This document shows positions 9,248 through 19,583 of a stretch of DNA of 64,000 bases, piece after piece. Under the pieces are notes generated by a model. It ran no database searches. It had not been told where the DNA came from and saw only the letters and a program-made list of their open reading frames with translations. Origin of the DNA: Pandoraea iniqua (lineage in GTDB: Bacteria; Pseudomonadota; Gammaproteobacteria; Burkholderiales; Burkholderiaceae); the NCBI RefSeq assembly GCF_902459685.1, contig NZ_CABPSF010000004.1, positions 186,001-250,000 of the forward strand, given 5' to 3'. The translations under genes and the position numbers were made by a program. Position 1 is the stretch's first letter, and every line of letters starts with the position of its first letter.

Positions 9248-10132
9248 TCACTTGAGATCGCCGTGCGTATCGCGCAGGTACTCGCGGAAGGCGTCCTTCA
9301 GTTCCGGGTGGCGCAGTGCAAATTCCACCGTCGCCTTCAGGTAACCCAGCTTGCTGCCGCAATCGAAGCGCGTGCCCTTGTAGCGATAGGCCAGTACGAC
9401 TTCGTCGTGCAGCAACTTCTGAATGGCATCGGTCAGCTGAATTTCACCGCCGGCGCCCGGATCGATTTCGCGGATGCAATCGAAGATGCGCGGACGCAGC
9501 ACGTAGCGGCCCACCACGCCGAGGTTCGACGGCGCCACTTCCGGTGCCGGCTTCTCGACGATGTTGGTCAGCTTGACGATGTCCGTCTCACCCCATTCCT
9601 TGCCTTCGACAATGCCGTATGAGCGGCTTTGCTCGATGGGGATTTCTTCAACGCCGATGATCGAGTTGTGATACTGGTTGTACAAATCGACCATCTGCTT
9701 GAGCACGGGCGGTTCGCCGTCGAGCAAGTCGTCGGCGAGGATGACCGCGAACGGCTCGTCGCCCACGAGCTTTTCTGCACACAGCACCGCGTGTCCCAGA
9801 CCCAGTGCTTTGGGCTGGCGCACGAAGAAGCAGTCGACGTTCGCAGGCTTGATCGAGCGCACGGCGTCGAGCAGCGCAAGCTTCTGCTTCGTTTCGAGTT
9901 CGTATTCGAGTTCGAACGCGGTGTCGAAGTGATCTTCGATCGCGCGCTTGTTACGACCCGTGACGAAAATCATCTCGGTGATGCCGGCCGCTGCCGCTTC
10001 TTCGACCGCGTACTGAATCAGTGGCTTGTCGACGACCGGCAACATTTCCTTCGGGCTCGCCTTGGTCGCCGGGAGGAATCGGGTGCCGAGGCCCGCAACG
10101 GGGAAAACGGCTTTGGTGACAACTGTTTTCAT
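9248..10132 (-). CDS. galU: UTP--glucose-1-phosphate uridylyltransferase
   Basis: Cytoplasmic nucleotidyltransferase that makes UDP-glucose from UTP and glucose-1-phosphate, feeding cell-envelope polysaccharide and trehalose synthesis. At 294 residues it has the usual length. The nucleotide-binding signature [20 protein letters not shown] begins at residue 11, and [13 protein letters not shown] follows. Start ATG 10132 has GGGAG seven bases upstream. It lies only 29 bases after valS on the same strand, so it is probably transcribed with valS. The 3' end faces the tusA terminator. Confidence 0.97.
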   Translation of the reverse strand: MKTVVTKAVFPVAGLGTRFLPATKASPKEMLPVVDKPLIQYAVEEAAAAGITEMIFVTGRNKRAIEDHFDTAFELEYELETKQKLALLDAVRSIKPANVDCFFVRQPKALGLGHAVLCAEKLVGDEPFAVILADDLLDGEPPVLKQMVDLYNQYHNSIIGVEEIPIEQSRSYGIVEGKEWGETDIVKLTNIVEKPAPEVAPSNLGVVGRYVLRPRIFDCIREIDPGAGGEIQLTDAIQKLLHDEVVLAYRYKGTRFDCGSKLGYLKATVEFALRHPELKDAFREYLRDTHGDLK

Positions 10133-10161
10133 TGGTATCTCCCTCTTGGATAGCGCAGATC

Positions 10162-13023
10162 TCAGGCGGGCAGGCGGGCGAGCTGGGCCTGCAATTTGCC
10201 GAGAACCGCTTCAAAGTCGACCAATCGTTGCTTCTCAAGTTCCACCACGTTCGCCGGGGCGCGTGCCACGAAGCTCTCGTTGGACAGCTTGCCGTGGCAC
10301 TTCGCGATCTCGCCTTCAAGGCGTTTGACTTCCTTGCCGAGGCGTTCGCGTTCCGCAGCGACATCGATTTCCACCTTCAGCGCCAGCTTGTTGGCACCCA
10401 CGATGGCCAGCGGTGCACCAGCGGCTTGCGCGTCGAGCGAGGCCTCGTCGGCCAGCACCTGCACTTCGGAAAGCTTGGCCAGCGTTTGCAGGTACGGGGC
10501 AATCGACTTGAGGAAGTCGACGTCGCCCGCGACCAGCAGCGGCACGCGCATCGCCGGCGACAGATTCATCTCGCCGCGCAGGTTACGGCACGCGTCGACT
10601 GCGGCCTTCAACTGCTGCATCCACGCTTCGTCGCTCTCGTCGATCTTGCTGGCATCGGCCACCGGATACGGCTGGACCATGATGCTGGCTTCGCCCGGTG
10701 CCTTGTCGGCGGGGTAGCGGCCGGCGAGCGGTGCCACCTTCTGCCACAGCGCCTCGGTGATGAACGGAATCACCGGATGCGCCAGACGCAGCACAGTCTC
10801 GAGCACGCGCAGCAGGGTACGGCGCGTGGCGCGTTGCTGCGCCGGCGTGCCGTTCTGAATCTGCCACTTGGCCAGTTCGACGTACCAGTCGCAATACTCG
10901 TCCCACACGAACTTGTAGATCGTGGTGGCGATGTTGTCGAAACGGTAGTCGGCAAAGCCCTTTGCGACGTCGGCTTCCGCGCGCTGCAAGAGCGACACGA
11001 TCCAGCGGTCGGCGCGCGAGAAATCGAGCTGACCGTCCGGGCCGCAGTCGCCCACGCACGGGGCCATGCCGCAGTCCTGACCTTCGCAGTTCATCAGCAC
11101 GAAACGCGTGGCGTTCCAGAGCTTGTTGCAGAAGTTGCGATAGCCTTCGCAGCGGGCCAGATCGAAGTTGATGTTGCGACCCAGCGTAGCCATCGACGCG
11201 AACGTGAAGCGCAGCGCGTCGGTGCCGAACGGCGCGATGCCTTCCGGGAATTCCTTGCGCGTCTTCTTCTCGATAGTCGCGGCCTGCTTCGGGTTCATCA
11301 GCCCGGTGGTGCGCTTGGCCAGCAAGGTGTCGAGCGTCACGCCGTCGACGATGTCGATCGGATCGAGCGTGTTGCCCTTCGACTTGGACATCTTCTGGCC
11401 TTCGGCGTCGCGCACGAGCCCGTGCACATACACGGTCTTGAACGGCACCTTGCCGGTGAAGTGCGTGGTCATCATGACCATGCGCGCCACCCAGAAGAAG
11501 ATGATGTCGAAGCCGGTCACGAGCACCGACGACGGCAGGAAGTGCTTGAGTTCCGGCGTTTCCTGCGGCCAGCCCAGCGACGAGAACGGCACCAGCGCCG
11601 ACGAGAACCACGTGTCGAGCACGTCTTCGTCGCGCTTGAGTGCGCCGGTGTAGCCGGCGGCGCTCGCCTTGGCGATGGCCTCTTCTTCCGAGCGCGCAAC
11701 GTAGACGTTGCCCGCATCGTCGTACCACGCCGGAATCTGGTGGCCCCACCAGAGCTGACGCGAGATGCACCAGTCCTGAATGTTTTCGAGCCACTGGTTG
11801 TACGTGGTCGTCCAGTTCTCGGGCACGAACTTGATTTCACCGCTGCGCACGACGTCGAGCGCGGTGTCGGTGATCGACTTGCCCGGATGGAACGTGCCTT
11901 CCGGTGCCGGCTTGCTCATCGCGACGAACCACTGGTCGGTGAGCATCGGCTCGATGACCGTGCCCGTGCGGTCGCTGCGCGGCACCATCAGCTTGTGCGC
12001 CTTGACGGATTCGAGCAGACCTTGCGCGTCCAGATCGGCAACGATCTGCTTGCGTGCGTCGAAACGGTCGAGGCCACGGTACTTTTCCGGGCCGTTCTCG
12101 TTGATCTTCGCGTCGAGCGTGAGAATGCTGATCTGCGGCAGGTTGTGACGCTGACCGACTGCATAGTCGTTGAAGTCGTGCGCCGGCGTGACTTTCACCA
12201 CGCCCGTGCCGAATTCGAGATCGACGTAGTCGTCGGCGATGATCGGGATTTCGCGGTCCGAGAGCGGCAGCTTGGCCATCTGGCCGATCAGGTGCTTGTA
12301 GCGCTCGTCTTCCGGGTGAACCATCAGCGCGACGTCGCCCAGCATCGTTTCCGGGCGCGTGGTCGCGACCGTGAGCGAGCCCGAGCCGTCAGCCAGCGGG
12401 TAGCGGATATGCCACAGCGAGCCTTCTTCCTCTTCGCTCACCACTTCCAGATCGGACACGGCCGTGAGCAGGGTCGATTCCCAGTTCACGAGACGCTTGC
12501 CGCGATAGATCAGCCCCTGCTCGTGCAGCGTGACGAAGACGTCGCGCACGGCCTGGGACATCTTGTCGTCCATCGTGAAGTATTCGCGGCTCCAGTCGAT
12601 CGAGGCGCCCAGACGGCGAACCTGACCGGTGATCGTGTTGCCGGACTTCTCTTTCCATTCCCACACGCGTTCGACGAACTTCTCTCGGCCGAGGTCGTGG
12701 CGCGAGACTTTCTGGGCGTCGAGCTGGCGCTCGACGACGATCTGCGTGGCAATGCCCGCATGGTCGGTGCCCGGTACCCAGAGGGTATTGGCGCCTTTCA
12801 TGCGGTGATAACGCGTCAGACCATCCATGATCGTCTGGTTGAACGCGTGCCCCATGTGCAGCGTGCCGGTAACGTTCGGCGGCGGCAACTGGATGCTGAA
12901 ATCTTCGCGGGCGTCGTCGAACGTCGGCCGGGCATAGCCCCGGCGTTCCCATTCGGGGCCCCAGTGGGCTTCGACGTCCTGCGGCTCGAAGCTCTTGGCA
13001 AGCGTATTGTCGCTGTCGCTCAT
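10162..13023 (-). CDS. valS: Valine--tRNA ligase
   Basis: Cytoplasmic class Ia synthetase of 953 residues, the expected size. The HIGH-type motif is HMGH (residues 57-60) and the KMSKS loop is near residues 543-547. The CP1 editing domain lies between them, and a C-terminal coiled-coil arm (residues about 885-953, rich in Lys, Glu and Leu) is present, as is typical of ValRS. No strong ribosome site is visible before ATG 13023. A TATAAT on this strand lies about 35 bases upstream. It is the first gene of a valS-galU pair and is divergent from uvrD. Confidence 0.98.
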   Translation of the reverse strand: MSDSDNTLAKSFEPQDVEAHWGPEWERRGYARPTFDDAREDFSIQLPPPNVTGTLHMGHAFNQTIMDGLTRYHRMKGANTLWVPGTDHAGIATQIVVERQLDAQKVSRHDLGREKFVERVWEWKEKSGNTITGQVRRLGASIDWSREYFTMDDKMSQAVRDVFVTLHEQGLIYRGKRLVNWESTLLTAVSDLEVVSEEEEGSLWHIRYPLADGSGSLTVATTRPETMLGDVALMVHPEDERYKHLIGQMAKLPLSDREIPIIADDYVDLEFGTGVVKVTPAHDFNDYAVGQRHNLPQISILTLDAKINENGPEKYRGLDRFDARKQIVADLDAQGLLESVKAHKLMVPRSDRTGTVIEPMLTDQWFVAMSKPAPEGTFHPGKSITDTALDVVRSGEIKFVPENWTTTYNQWLENIQDWCISRQLWWGHQIPAWYDDAGNVYVARSEEEAIAKASAAGYTGALKRDEDVLDTWFSSALVPFSSLGWPQETPELKHFLPSSVLVTGFDIIFFWVARMVMMTTHFTGKVPFKTVYVHGLVRDAEGQKMSKSKGNTLDPIDIVDGVTLDTLLAKRTTGLMNPKQAATIEKKTRKEFPEGIAPFGTDALRFTFASMATLGRNINFDLARCEGYRNFCNKLWNATRFVLMNCEGQDCGMAPCVGDCGPDGQLDFSRADRWIVSLLQRAEADVAKGFADYRFDNIATTIYKFVWDEYCDWYVELAKWQIQNGTPAQQRATRRTLLRVLETVLRLAHPVIPFITEALWQKVAPLAGRYPADKAPGEASIMVQPYPVADASKIDESDEAWMQQLKAAVDACRNLRGEMNLSPAMRVPLLVAGDVDFLKSIAPYLQTLAKLSEVQVLADEASLDAQAAGAPLAIVGANKLALKVEIDVAAERERLGKEVKRLEGEIAKCHGKLSNESFVARAPANVVELEKQRLVDFEAVLGKLQAQLARLPA

Positions 13024-13057
13024 GGATTGGATGACCGTGTAATGCGTGAAACCTTGA

Positions 13058-13063
13058 ATTATA
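13058..13063 (-). promoter_or_regulatory. valS -10 box
   Basis: TATAAT on the reverse strand, 34 bases before the valS ATG. No convincing -35 hexamer was found at the normal spacing. Confidence 0.5.
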
Positions 13064-13099
13064 AAAGATTCGGTGCCGTTTCCGCGCCGCAGCAGGATT

Positions 13100-13105
13100 T
13101 ATAAT
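13100..13105 (+). promoter_or_regulatory. uvrD -10 box
   Basis: TATAAT on the forward strand, 28 bases before the uvrD ATG. With the reverse-strand TATAAT 36 bases to the left it makes a compact divergent promoter pair in the 110-base valS-uvrD gap. Confidence 0.5.
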
Positions 13106-13133
13106 CGGGCTTCACTCGAAAAACATTCCCGAC

Positions 13134-15455
13134 ATGCCCGATTTGCTAGCTAATCTGAACCCGGAACAACTGGCCGCCGTGACCCTGCCCGACGAGCCTG
13201 CCCTGATTCTCGCGGGTGCGGGTTCCGGCAAAACGCGCGTGCTGACCACCCGTATCGCGTGGTTGATCCAGCAAGGCCACGTGGGCCCCGCCGGCATTCT
13301 GGCGGTGACTTTCACGAACAAAGCCGCCAAGGAAATGCAGGCGCGCCTCGGCGCCATGCTCCCGATCAGCCCCCGCGCCATGTGGATCGGCACCTTCCAC
13401 GGGCTGTGCAACCGGATGCTGCGCGCGCATTTTCGCGACGCCGGGCTGCCGCAGAGCTTCCAGATCCTCGATCAGGCCGACCAGCTCTCCGCCATCAAGC
13501 GGATGATGAAGGCCGCCAATGTCGACGACGAGAAGTTTCCGCCCAAGAATCTCCAGTATTTCATCAATAACGCCAAAGAGCAGGGGCTGCGCCCGCACGA
13601 GGTCGAGGCCAACGACGCCTTCAATCAGAAGTTTGTCGAGCTGTACGCGTCGTATCAGGAGCAATGCCAGCGCGAGGGCGTGGTCGATTTCGCCGAACTG
13701 CTGCTGCGCTGTTTCGAGCTGCTCAAGCACAACGAACCGCTGCGCGTGCATTACCAGACGCGCTTCCGCCACATTCTCGTCGACGAGTTTCAGGATACGA
13801 ACAAGCTGCAATACGCTTGGCTCAAGATGCTCGCGGGCGGCAACAGCGCGGTGTTCGCCGTGGGCGACGATGACCAGAGCATCTACGCGTTTCGTGGCGC
13901 TAACGTCGGCAATATGGCCGACTTCGAGCGCGAATTCCGCGTTCGGCACATGATCAAGCTGGAGCAGAACTACCGCTCGCACGGCAATATTCTCGACGCC
14001 GCCAACGCGCTGATTTCGAACAACGCCCGCCGACTGGGCAAGAATCTGCGCACCGATGCGGGGCATGGCGAGCCGATTCGCGTTTATGAGGCCGCGACCG
14101 ATCTTCAGGAAGCGAGCTGGCTGGTCGAGGAAATCAAGGCGCTCGTGGCGCAAGGGCTGTCGCGGCAGGACGTCGCCATTCTCTATCGCAGCAACGCCCA
14201 GTCGCGGGTGATGGAGCACGCGCTCGTGGGCGCGGGCATTGCGTATCGCGTGTATGGCGGCCTGCGCTTCTTCGAGCGTCAGGAAGTGAAGCACGCGCTG
14301 GCCTATCTGCGCCTCATCGAGAATCCGAACGACGACACGGCGTTCGCGCGCGTGGTCAACTTCCCGACGCGCGGTATCGGCGCTCGTTCGCTCGAGCAAC
14401 TGGCCGACGCGGCGCGTTTGTACAACTGCTCGATGTACGCCGCCGTGCCCTATATGACGGGCAAGGCGGGCACCAATCTGACGGCGTTCGTGCGTCTGAT
14501 CGAGCAGATGCGCCATGAGACAGGGCGTCTGACGTTGCCGGAGGTGGTGACGCATGTGGTCGATGCCAGCGGGCTGATTACGCACTACCAGTCGGAGAAG
14601 GAAGGTCAGGACCGCATCGAGAACTTGCAGGAACTGGTACACGCCGCCACGGCATTCATCGCGGAGGAGGGTTATGGGCTGGACGCCCCGGCCCGCCTGA
14701 TCGCCATGCGCCCCGCGTTGCCGGGCGCGCCCGATGTGCTGGCTTCGCCCGATGGCGTGGTCGATGCCGATACGCCGGTGGAGATGACGCCGCTGGCGGG
14801 CTTCCTGTCGCACGCCTCGCTCGAGGCCGGTGACAATCAGGCCGAAGCCGGGCAGGACGCCGTGCAACTGATGACCGTGCACGCCGCCAAGGGGCTGGAG
14901 TTCACGGCAGTGTTCGTCACGGGGCTTGAAGAAGGGCTGTTCCCGCACGAAAACAGCGCGCAGGAGCTCGATGGGCTCGAAGAAGAGCGTCGCCTGATGT
15001 ATGTGGCGATCACGCGGGCCAAGGAGCGTCTGTATCTGTCGTTCACGCAAAGCCGCATGTTGCATGGCCAGACACGCTACAACGTGCGCTCGCGCTTCTT
15101 CGAAGAAATTCCCGAGGAAGTGCTGAAGTTTCTGACGCCGCGTGCCCAGCCGGGCGCGCGTGCGGCCCAAACCGAACCGGCGTGGGGGCGTGACTGGTTC
15201 TCGCGTCCGCAGTCGAGTGCGCCGCGTCAGGAAGAATGGGCGGCCACGAAGTCGGAGCAGGCGCTGGCGGACCGTTCCCGCTCGGCCGGGACGGGCTTCA
15301 AGGTCGGGCAGGGCGTGTTCCATACCAAGTTCGGCGAAGGCAAGATCATCGGGCTGGAAGGCGCGGGCGATGAAGCGCGTGCGCATGTGAAGTTCGGCCG
15401 TCACGGTGAGAAGTGGCTGGCGTTGGCCGTGGCGAAGCTTCAGCCGATCGAATGA
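13134..15455 (+). CDS. uvrD: UvrD/PcrA-type ATP-dependent DNA helicase
   Basis: Cytoplasmic superfamily 1A 3'-5' helicase of 773 residues, acting in nucleotide excision and mismatch repair. Ordered motifs are visible: Q motif (NPEQLAAV), Walker A GAGSGKT (28-34), VDEFQDTN (motif II), VGDDDQSIYAFRG (III), VQLMTVHAAKGLEF (V) and LMYVAITRAKERL (VI). The C-terminal tail ends with the FHTKFGEGKIIGLEG module typical of UvrD and PcrA. ATG 13134 gives the family N-terminus. A strong terminator follows. UvrD is favoured over Rep by the tail and by the genome context. Confidence 0.95.
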   Translation: MPDLLANLNPEQLAAVTLPDEPALILAGAGSGKTRVLTTRIAWLIQQGHVGPAGILAVTFTNKAAKEMQARLGAMLPISPRAMWIGTFHGLCNRMLRAHFRDAGLPQSFQILDQADQLSAIKRMMKAANVDDEKFPPKNLQYFINNAKEQGLRPHEVEANDAFNQKFVELYASYQEQCQREGVVDFAELLLRCFELLKHNEPLRVHYQTRFRHILVDEFQDTNKLQYAWLKMLAGGNSAVFAVGDDDQSIYAFRGANVGNMADFEREFRVRHMIKLEQNYRSHGNILDAANALISNNARRLGKNLRTDAGHGEPIRVYEAATDLQEASWLVEEIKALVAQGLSRQDVAILYRSNAQSRVMEHALVGAGIAYRVYGGLRFFERQEVKHALAYLRLIENPNDDTAFARVVNFPTRGIGARSLEQLADAARLYNCSMYAAVPYMTGKAGTNLTAFVRLIEQMRHETGRLTLPEVVTHVVDASGLITHYQSEKEGQDRIENLQELVHAATAFIAEEGYGLDAPARLIAMRPALPGAPDVLASPDGVVDADTPVEMTPLAGFLSHASLEAGDNQAEAGQDAVQLMTVHAAKGLEFTAVFVTGLEEGLFPHENSAQELDGLEEERRLMYVAITRAKERLYLSFTQSRMLHGQTRYNVRSRFFEEIPEEVLKFLTPRAQPGARAAQTEPAWGRDWFSRPQSSAPRQEEWAATKSEQALADRSRSAGTGFKVGQGVFHTKFGEGKIIGLEGAGDEARAHVKFGRHGEKWLALAVAKLQPIE

Positions 15456-15500
15456 TCGTTTGCCGGTCTTGCCGGCATTCCCGCAGATGACCGCAGATGA

Positions 15501-15533
15501 ACAAAGGGCACCCGAGGGTGCCCTTTGTTTTGT
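15501..15533. terminator. Terminator between uvrD and BPSS1780 gene
   Basis: Long near-perfect hairpin ACAAAGGGCACCC / GGGTGCCCTTTGT followed by TTTTG. It ends uvrD, and with the 5' A-rich arm it may also end the convergent reverse operon. Confidence 0.88.
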
Positions 15534-15552
15534 ACTGACTTGCGCCGGCGGC

Positions 15553-16362
15553 TTACGCCTCGGGCGGTGCCACGTTCGGATCGATCGCGCCGATTTCCTG
15601 CACGCCGAAACAGCCGCGGTAGCTCGCATAGAACGAGCAATACAGCACGGCGGTGAACAGGATCGAGTAAGGCATCAGCACGATCATGGCGTACTTGCCT
15701 GCGCCGATCACCGTCATGACCAGCGCGATGATCACCGGCAGCACCGTGGCGACGAGCGCCGTGCAGATACCGTAGACGACAAACGCGCGGATGTTGCGCA
15801 CGCACGCGGTCCAGCTGAAAAACAGCGCCTTGACGGGCGAAACGTCATGCCATGCCACGAGCACCGGCGCGAACCAGAACGCCATCGCGACCGGCACATA
15901 AGCGACGGCTGCCGCCAGCATGGCCTGTGGCATCGAGCCACCCACGAGCGAATCTTCGTCGATGCGGGTGCCGAACAGCATCTTGCCCAGCAGGTCGCCG
16001 TCGTCGAAGAGCGCCGAGAACAGAAACACCACGATCATCGCGGCGATGTAGTAACCACCGAGTGCGAGCAACCGGCGCGCCACGTCCTTGCCGTGGCCGC
16101 GGAATCCGTCGAGCAGCACGGGCGGCAGGACGGGCTTGTTTTTGATGATGTCGCGACACGCCGCCATAAAACCGACCGACAGGCCGGGAATAAACAGTAG
16201 CGGCAAAAACGCGCCCACGACCGGCAGGATCGAGAGCAGCATCACGCCGAACAGATAGGCGAAGAGCAGCGTCAGAATGGCGAGCGGGTTCTTGCGGAAT
16301 AGCCAGATACCCTGGCGCAGCCACACATAACCACTCTTCGGCGGGACTTCAAGCAATTGCAT
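15553..16362 (-). CDS. BPSS1780-family membrane protein
   Basis: Predicted inner-membrane protein of 269 residues with about six hydrophobic segments; function is unknown. It begins MQLLEVPPKSGYVWLRQG, the conserved start of a family named after Burkholderia pseudomallei BPSS1780, so ATG 16362 is chosen over an upstream in-frame extension. It starts 31 bases after the thrB stop on the same strand and is the last gene of the DUF2782-thrB-BPSS1780 run, a linkage that recurs in Burkholderiaceae. No catalytic motif is visible. A membrane scaffold or transporter-like role is possible but unproven. Confidence 0.85.
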   Translation of the reverse strand: MQLLEVPPKSGYVWLRQGIWLFRKNPLAILTLLFAYLFGVMLLSILPVVGAFLPLLFIPGLSVGFMAACRDIIKNKPVLPPVLLDGFRGHGKDVARRLLALGGYYIAAMIVVFLFSALFDDGDLLGKMLFGTRIDEDSLVGGSMPQAMLAAAVAYVPVAMAFWFAPVLVAWHDVSPVKALFFSWTACVRNIRAFVVYGICTALVATVLPVIIALVMTVIGAGKYAMIVLMPYSILFTAVLYCSFYASYRGCFGVQEIGAIDPNVAPPEA

Positions 16363-16393
16363 AGGGTTCGATTTGCTCCGATTGGGCGTCGGG

Positions 16394-17365
16394 TCACAGC
16401 CAGGGAATGGAAACGGCTTCGATGCGTTCGCGCAGGATTCGTTCGAAATGCCCCGGATCATGCGGTTTCAGCATCTCGGCCGCGCGCGGCAGATGAAAAT
16501 CATACAGGCGCGAGAGCCAGAAGCGCAGCGCACCTGCTCTGAGCATGTCGCGCCAGTGCGACGCCTCGATGTCGGTGAGCGGGCGCACGGTCTCATACGC
16601 ACGCAGCATCGCGTGCACGCGGGCGTCGTCGAGCACACCCGTCGTCAGATCGCAGCACCAGTCGTTGACGGTCACGGCAAGATCGAACAACCACTTGTCG
16701 CAGCCGGCAAAGTAAAAGTCGAAGAAGCCGCCCAGACGCGGTGCGCCATCTTCGTCTTTGTCGAACAACACATTGTCGCGGAACAGGTCGCAATGGCACG
16801 GGCCCGCCTGCATGCCGCGATAGTTGTCGCTGGCGAAAAACGCTTCCTGATGCGCCATCTCGCTTTCCAGCAGCGCGAGTTCTGCGGCGCTCAGATACGG
16901 CTTGACCGCCGGGGCCGCTTCGCGCCACCAAGGCAGGCTGCGCAGATTGGCCTGCTCCAGCGTGTAGTCGCGCCCGGCCAGATGCATGCGCGCGAGCATG
17001 GCGCCGACGTGGGCACAGTGCGCGGGCGTAGGCGCCAATTCCGAACGGCCTGCCAGCTTGGTCACGATGGTGGCGGGCTTGCCGTTCAGTTCACCGAGAA
17101 TCTCACCCGTGCGATTCGGAATCGGGTCGGGCACCGGCACGCTGTGGTGGGCCAGATGCCCCATCAATTGCAGATAGAACGGCAATTGCGTGGCGGTGAG
17201 CTTCTCGAACAGCGTCAGGACGAACTCGCCACGCTCGGTCGTCAGGAAGTAATTGGTGTTCTCGATGCCGGAGCTGATGCCCCGAAAGTCGAGAACTTTC
17301 CCCAAATCGTAGCGTTGCAGCCACTGATCGAGCTGCTCGGGCGAGACGGAAGTGAAAACGGCCAT
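16394..17365 (-). CDS. thrB: Homoserine kinase (ThrB, APH fold)
   Basis: Cytoplasmic kinase that phosphorylates L-homoserine in threonine biosynthesis. The 323 residues belong to the aminoglycoside-phosphotransferase-like type of homoserine kinase found in beta- and gamma-proteobacteria, not the GHMP type. The catalytic [12 protein letters not shown] motif and the later [10 protein letters not shown] metal-binding segment are present. ATG 17365 gives the family start [16 protein letters not shown]; an upstream TTG would add ten residues but lacks a ribosome site. The next gene downstream is the BPSS1780 membrane protein. Homoserine dehydrogenase and threonine synthase genes are not in this window. 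Confidence 0.93.
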   Translation of the reverse strand: MAVFTSVSPEQLDQWLQRYDLGKVLDFRGISSGIENTNYFLTTERGEFVLTLFEKLTATQLPFYLQLMGHLAHHSVPVPDPIPNRTGEILGELNGKPATIVTKLAGRSELAPTPAHCAHVGAMLARMHLAGRDYTLEQANLRSLPWWREAAPAVKPYLSAAELALLESEMAHQEAFFASDNYRGMQAGPCHCDLFRDNVLFDKDEDGAPRLGGFFDFYFAGCDKWLFDLAVTVNDWCCDLTTGVLDDARVHAMLRAYETVRPLTDIEASHWRDMLRAGALRFWLSRLYDFHLPRAAEMLKPHDPGHFERILRERIEAVSIPWL

Positions 17366-17390
17366 GCGTGCGTCGGGTGGATAAGACTCA

Positions 17391-17421
17391 AACAAACGGC
17401 CCGCGCACGTGCAACGGGCCG
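17391..17421 (-). terminator. Terminator after DUF2782 gene
   Basis: On the reverse strand, a 7-bp stem CGGCCCG/CGGGCCG with an 11-base loop is followed by TTTGTT. It sits between the DUF2782 stop and thrB, so thrB may depend on partial read-through or on its own promoter. Confidence 0.6.
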
Positions 17422-17523
17422 CTTGGCGAAAGCTGCGGCGCGGGCGAAAAACGTTGGCGCCCGCGTGGCAGCGGTGAGTGGGGCAGGATAACAGAGGTCT
17501 CGGCAGAGGCCCCTGCGCAGGTG

Positions 17524-17892
17524 TCAGAACTTCAGGCCGACAGACGGCAGACGATCGGTTTGCGACGTGTTATCGCGGATCTTCGGCGCATTGTCCTGCG
17601 GCGTGGTTAGCTGGTAATTCGTGCCGAAGCGCGAATGCACATCGATTTCGGTGGGCTTGCCGCGATCGCGGTACTCGGTCACGGTGGTGCCCTTGTCGTC
17701 GACGTAAAAGCTCGGCTTGCGTTCCTGATTGACGTCGACCGTCGACGTGCTGGTGGCCGCAGCGCGCGCGTCGGCTTCGCGTTTGGCGGCTTGCGCGGAA
17801 GTCTCGTTGGCGTCCTGCGCGAAAACCTGACCAGCGAACAGCAGACTGGCGCCAAGGGCCAGGGGGAGGGCGCGTGACAAGAGCGTTTTCAT
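17524..17892 (-). CDS. DUF2782 family exported protein
   Basis: Small secreted protein of 122 residues of unknown function. A Sec signal peptide is clear (Lys-rich start, hydrophobic core, cleavage near VFAQD at about residue 26). The mature part is polar and includes [21 protein letters not shown], matching the DUF2782 family found next to thrB and polA in beta-proteobacteria. Two adjacent ATGs exist; GGAG is 7 bases from the second, at 17892, which is preferred. The longer upstream frame is not supported. A reverse-strand TAGAAT at 17972-17977 may be its -10 box. Confidence 0.82.
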   Translation of the reverse strand: MKTLLSRALPLALGASLLFAGQVFAQDANETSAQAAKREADARAAATSTSTVDVNQERKPSFYVDDKGTTVTEYRDRGKPTEIDVHSRFGTNYQLTTPQDNAPKIRDNTSQTDRLPSVGLKF

Positions 17893-18251
17893 CATTATTC
17901 TCCGAGGGCGGGAACGCATCCGCGTCGAGGCGGCTGTGCAGCGTGCCGACGCCATGGGTTCCAATATGTGCATTCTATCAAACGTGCCTTACTCCGCATC
18001 GTGAAATATGGCGCCAAGCACCGTGGTTGCTTGCGTTCAGGCAGTTTCGGCGTGTTTCTTCACAATTAATCACACCGGTGCCCGTACCGCGCCGTGAAAC
18101 CGAAGTGCCTTGCGACGATTTGCTTATTACCTGAGCTTATAAGGGAATCACGATTCGTTCGTTTTCCGGGGCGAAGGGTTCTGGCATGCTGCGAAGTTGT
18201 CTTAATGGGTGGCCCGGTGCCACCCATCTGCATTTTCGGAGTTTGCAAGCC

Positions 18252-19496
18252 ATGTCGTCTTCCGCCGCCTCGGCCGCCGTCAAAACGGCGCCCCCTTCGC
18301 CGTCGTCCCCTACGTCGTATAACGCACGTCCGCTCGCCATCGCGCTGGTGCTGATTGCCATCGGCATCGCCTATCTGCAAGCCACGGTTGGCCCGAAACA
18401 GGCTGCCCTTGCCGGTGTGGGTGCGTTGCTGGGCGTTGCGCTTTATCACGCCGCATTCGGTTTCACGTCGGCTTGGCGCGTATTCATCGCCGACCGTCGC
18501 GGCGCCGGGTTGCGCGCGCAGATGGTCATGCTCGCCGTCGGCGTCGTGCTCTTCTTCCCGGCGCTGGCCGACGGGACGTTGTTCGGCAACAAGGTCGTGG
18601 GGCTGGTCTCGCCGGTAGGCGTCTCGGTGGCCTTCGGGGCGTTTATCTTCGGCGTGGGCATGCAGCTCGGCGGCGGGTGTGCATCGGGCACGCTCTATAC
18701 CGTGGGCGGTGGCAGCACGCGCATGATCGTCACGCTCGCGGCGTTCATCGTCGGCTCGGTGGTGGCAACGGCGCACCTGCCGTGGTGGGAATCGCTGCCG
18801 CACATCAAGCCGGTGTCGCTGGTGAAGGTGTGGGGCCTGTGGCCGGCACTGATCGCCAATCTCGCCTTGTTCGCGGCGATCGGCGCGTTCACGTTGTGGG
18901 CCGAGAAGCGCCGTCATGGGCGTGTGGTCGGTGTGCCGATGACGCAAAGCGCCAAGGGCCGTCCGGCGCTGTTGCGCGGTCCGTGGCCGCTGCTGTGGGG
19001 TGCGCTGGCGCTCGTGCTGTTGAATTTTGCAACGCTGGCCTTGGCCGGTCGTCCTTGGGGGGTGACGTCGGCGTTCGCGCTGTGGGGCGCCAAGGCGTTC
19101 ATGGCGATGGGCGTGGATGTGGCGTCGTGGCCGTACTGGGCCAAACAGACGGCTGTGCTGAATGCGCCGGTCGCGCAGGACGTCACCACGGTGATGGACA
19201 TCGGCATCATCCTCGGCGCGCTGGCTGCCGCCTCGATTGCCGGCAAGTTCGCCCCGATCTGGAAGATTCCCGTTCGCTCGCTGCTCGCGGCGGTCGTGGG
19301 CGGTTTGCTGCTCGGCTATGGCGCGCGTCTGGCGTACGGTTGCAATATCGGCGCGTACTTCAGCGGCATCATCTCGGGCAGTCTGCACGGCTGGCTGTGG
19401 CTGGTGGCGGCGTTCTTCGGCAACGTGTTCGGCACGCGTCTGCGTCCGTTCTTCGGGCTGGAAGTCGAGGCCACGCCGCGCGAGACTAGCTGCTGA
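18252..19496 (+). CDS. YeeE/YedE-family sulfur-compound transporter
   Basis: Polytopic inner-membrane protein of 414 residues with about ten hydrophobic segments, related to YeeE/YedE proteins (TsuA), which import thiosulfate or other sulfur compounds. Two conserved cysteine-containing motifs typical of the family are present, GGGCASGT and YGCNIGAYFSG. ATG 18252 follows a CGGAG-type site at some distance. An upstream in-frame extension is unlikely to be real. A strong terminator follows. TusA-like partners are often adjacent to this family, but here the tusA gene is about 9 kb away. The 359-base gap to the left holds only divergent promoter sequence. Confidence 0.88.
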   Translation: MSSSAASAAVKTAPPSPSSPTSYNARPLAIALVLIAIGIAYLQATVGPKQAALAGVGALLGVALYHAAFGFTSAWRVFIADRRGAGLRAQMVMLAVGVVLFFPALADGTLFGNKVVGLVSPVGVSVAFGAFIFGVGMQLGGGCASGTLYTVGGGSTRMIVTLAAFIVGSVVATAHLPWWESLPHIKPVSLVKVWGLWPALIANLALFAAIGAFTLWAEKRRHGRVVGVPMTQSAKGRPALLRGPWPLLWGALALVLLNFATLALAGRPWGVTSAFALWGAKAFMAMGVDVASWPYWAKQTAVLNAPVAQDVTTVMDIGIILGALAAASIAGKFAPIWKIPVRSLLAAVVGGLLLGYGARLAYGCNIGAYFSGIISGSLHGWLWLVAAFFGNVFGTRLRPFFGLEVEATPRETSC

Positions 19497-19528
19497 GGCA
19501 GCGGTCCGATTAGATCGGCAGAACGAGA

Positions 19529-19558
19529 ATCGGCGCCTTTCGGCGCCGTTTTCTTTTG
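19529..19558 (+). terminator. Terminator after YeeE/YedE gene
   Basis: Perfect 7-bp stem CGGCGCC/GGCGCCG with a TTTC loop, followed by TTTTCTTTT. Classic Rho-independent form on the forward strand. Confidence 0.9.
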
Positions 19559-19583
19559 AAGTATCGAAGCTTCCGGGGGAGCG

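Noticed and set aside
10132-13104. Very long open frame antisense to valS, and similar ones opposite uvrD, polA, dxs, rpoD and the chemoreceptor
   Set aside because: These are by-products of high third-position GC in the real genes; their products are Arg/His/Asp-rich without domains.
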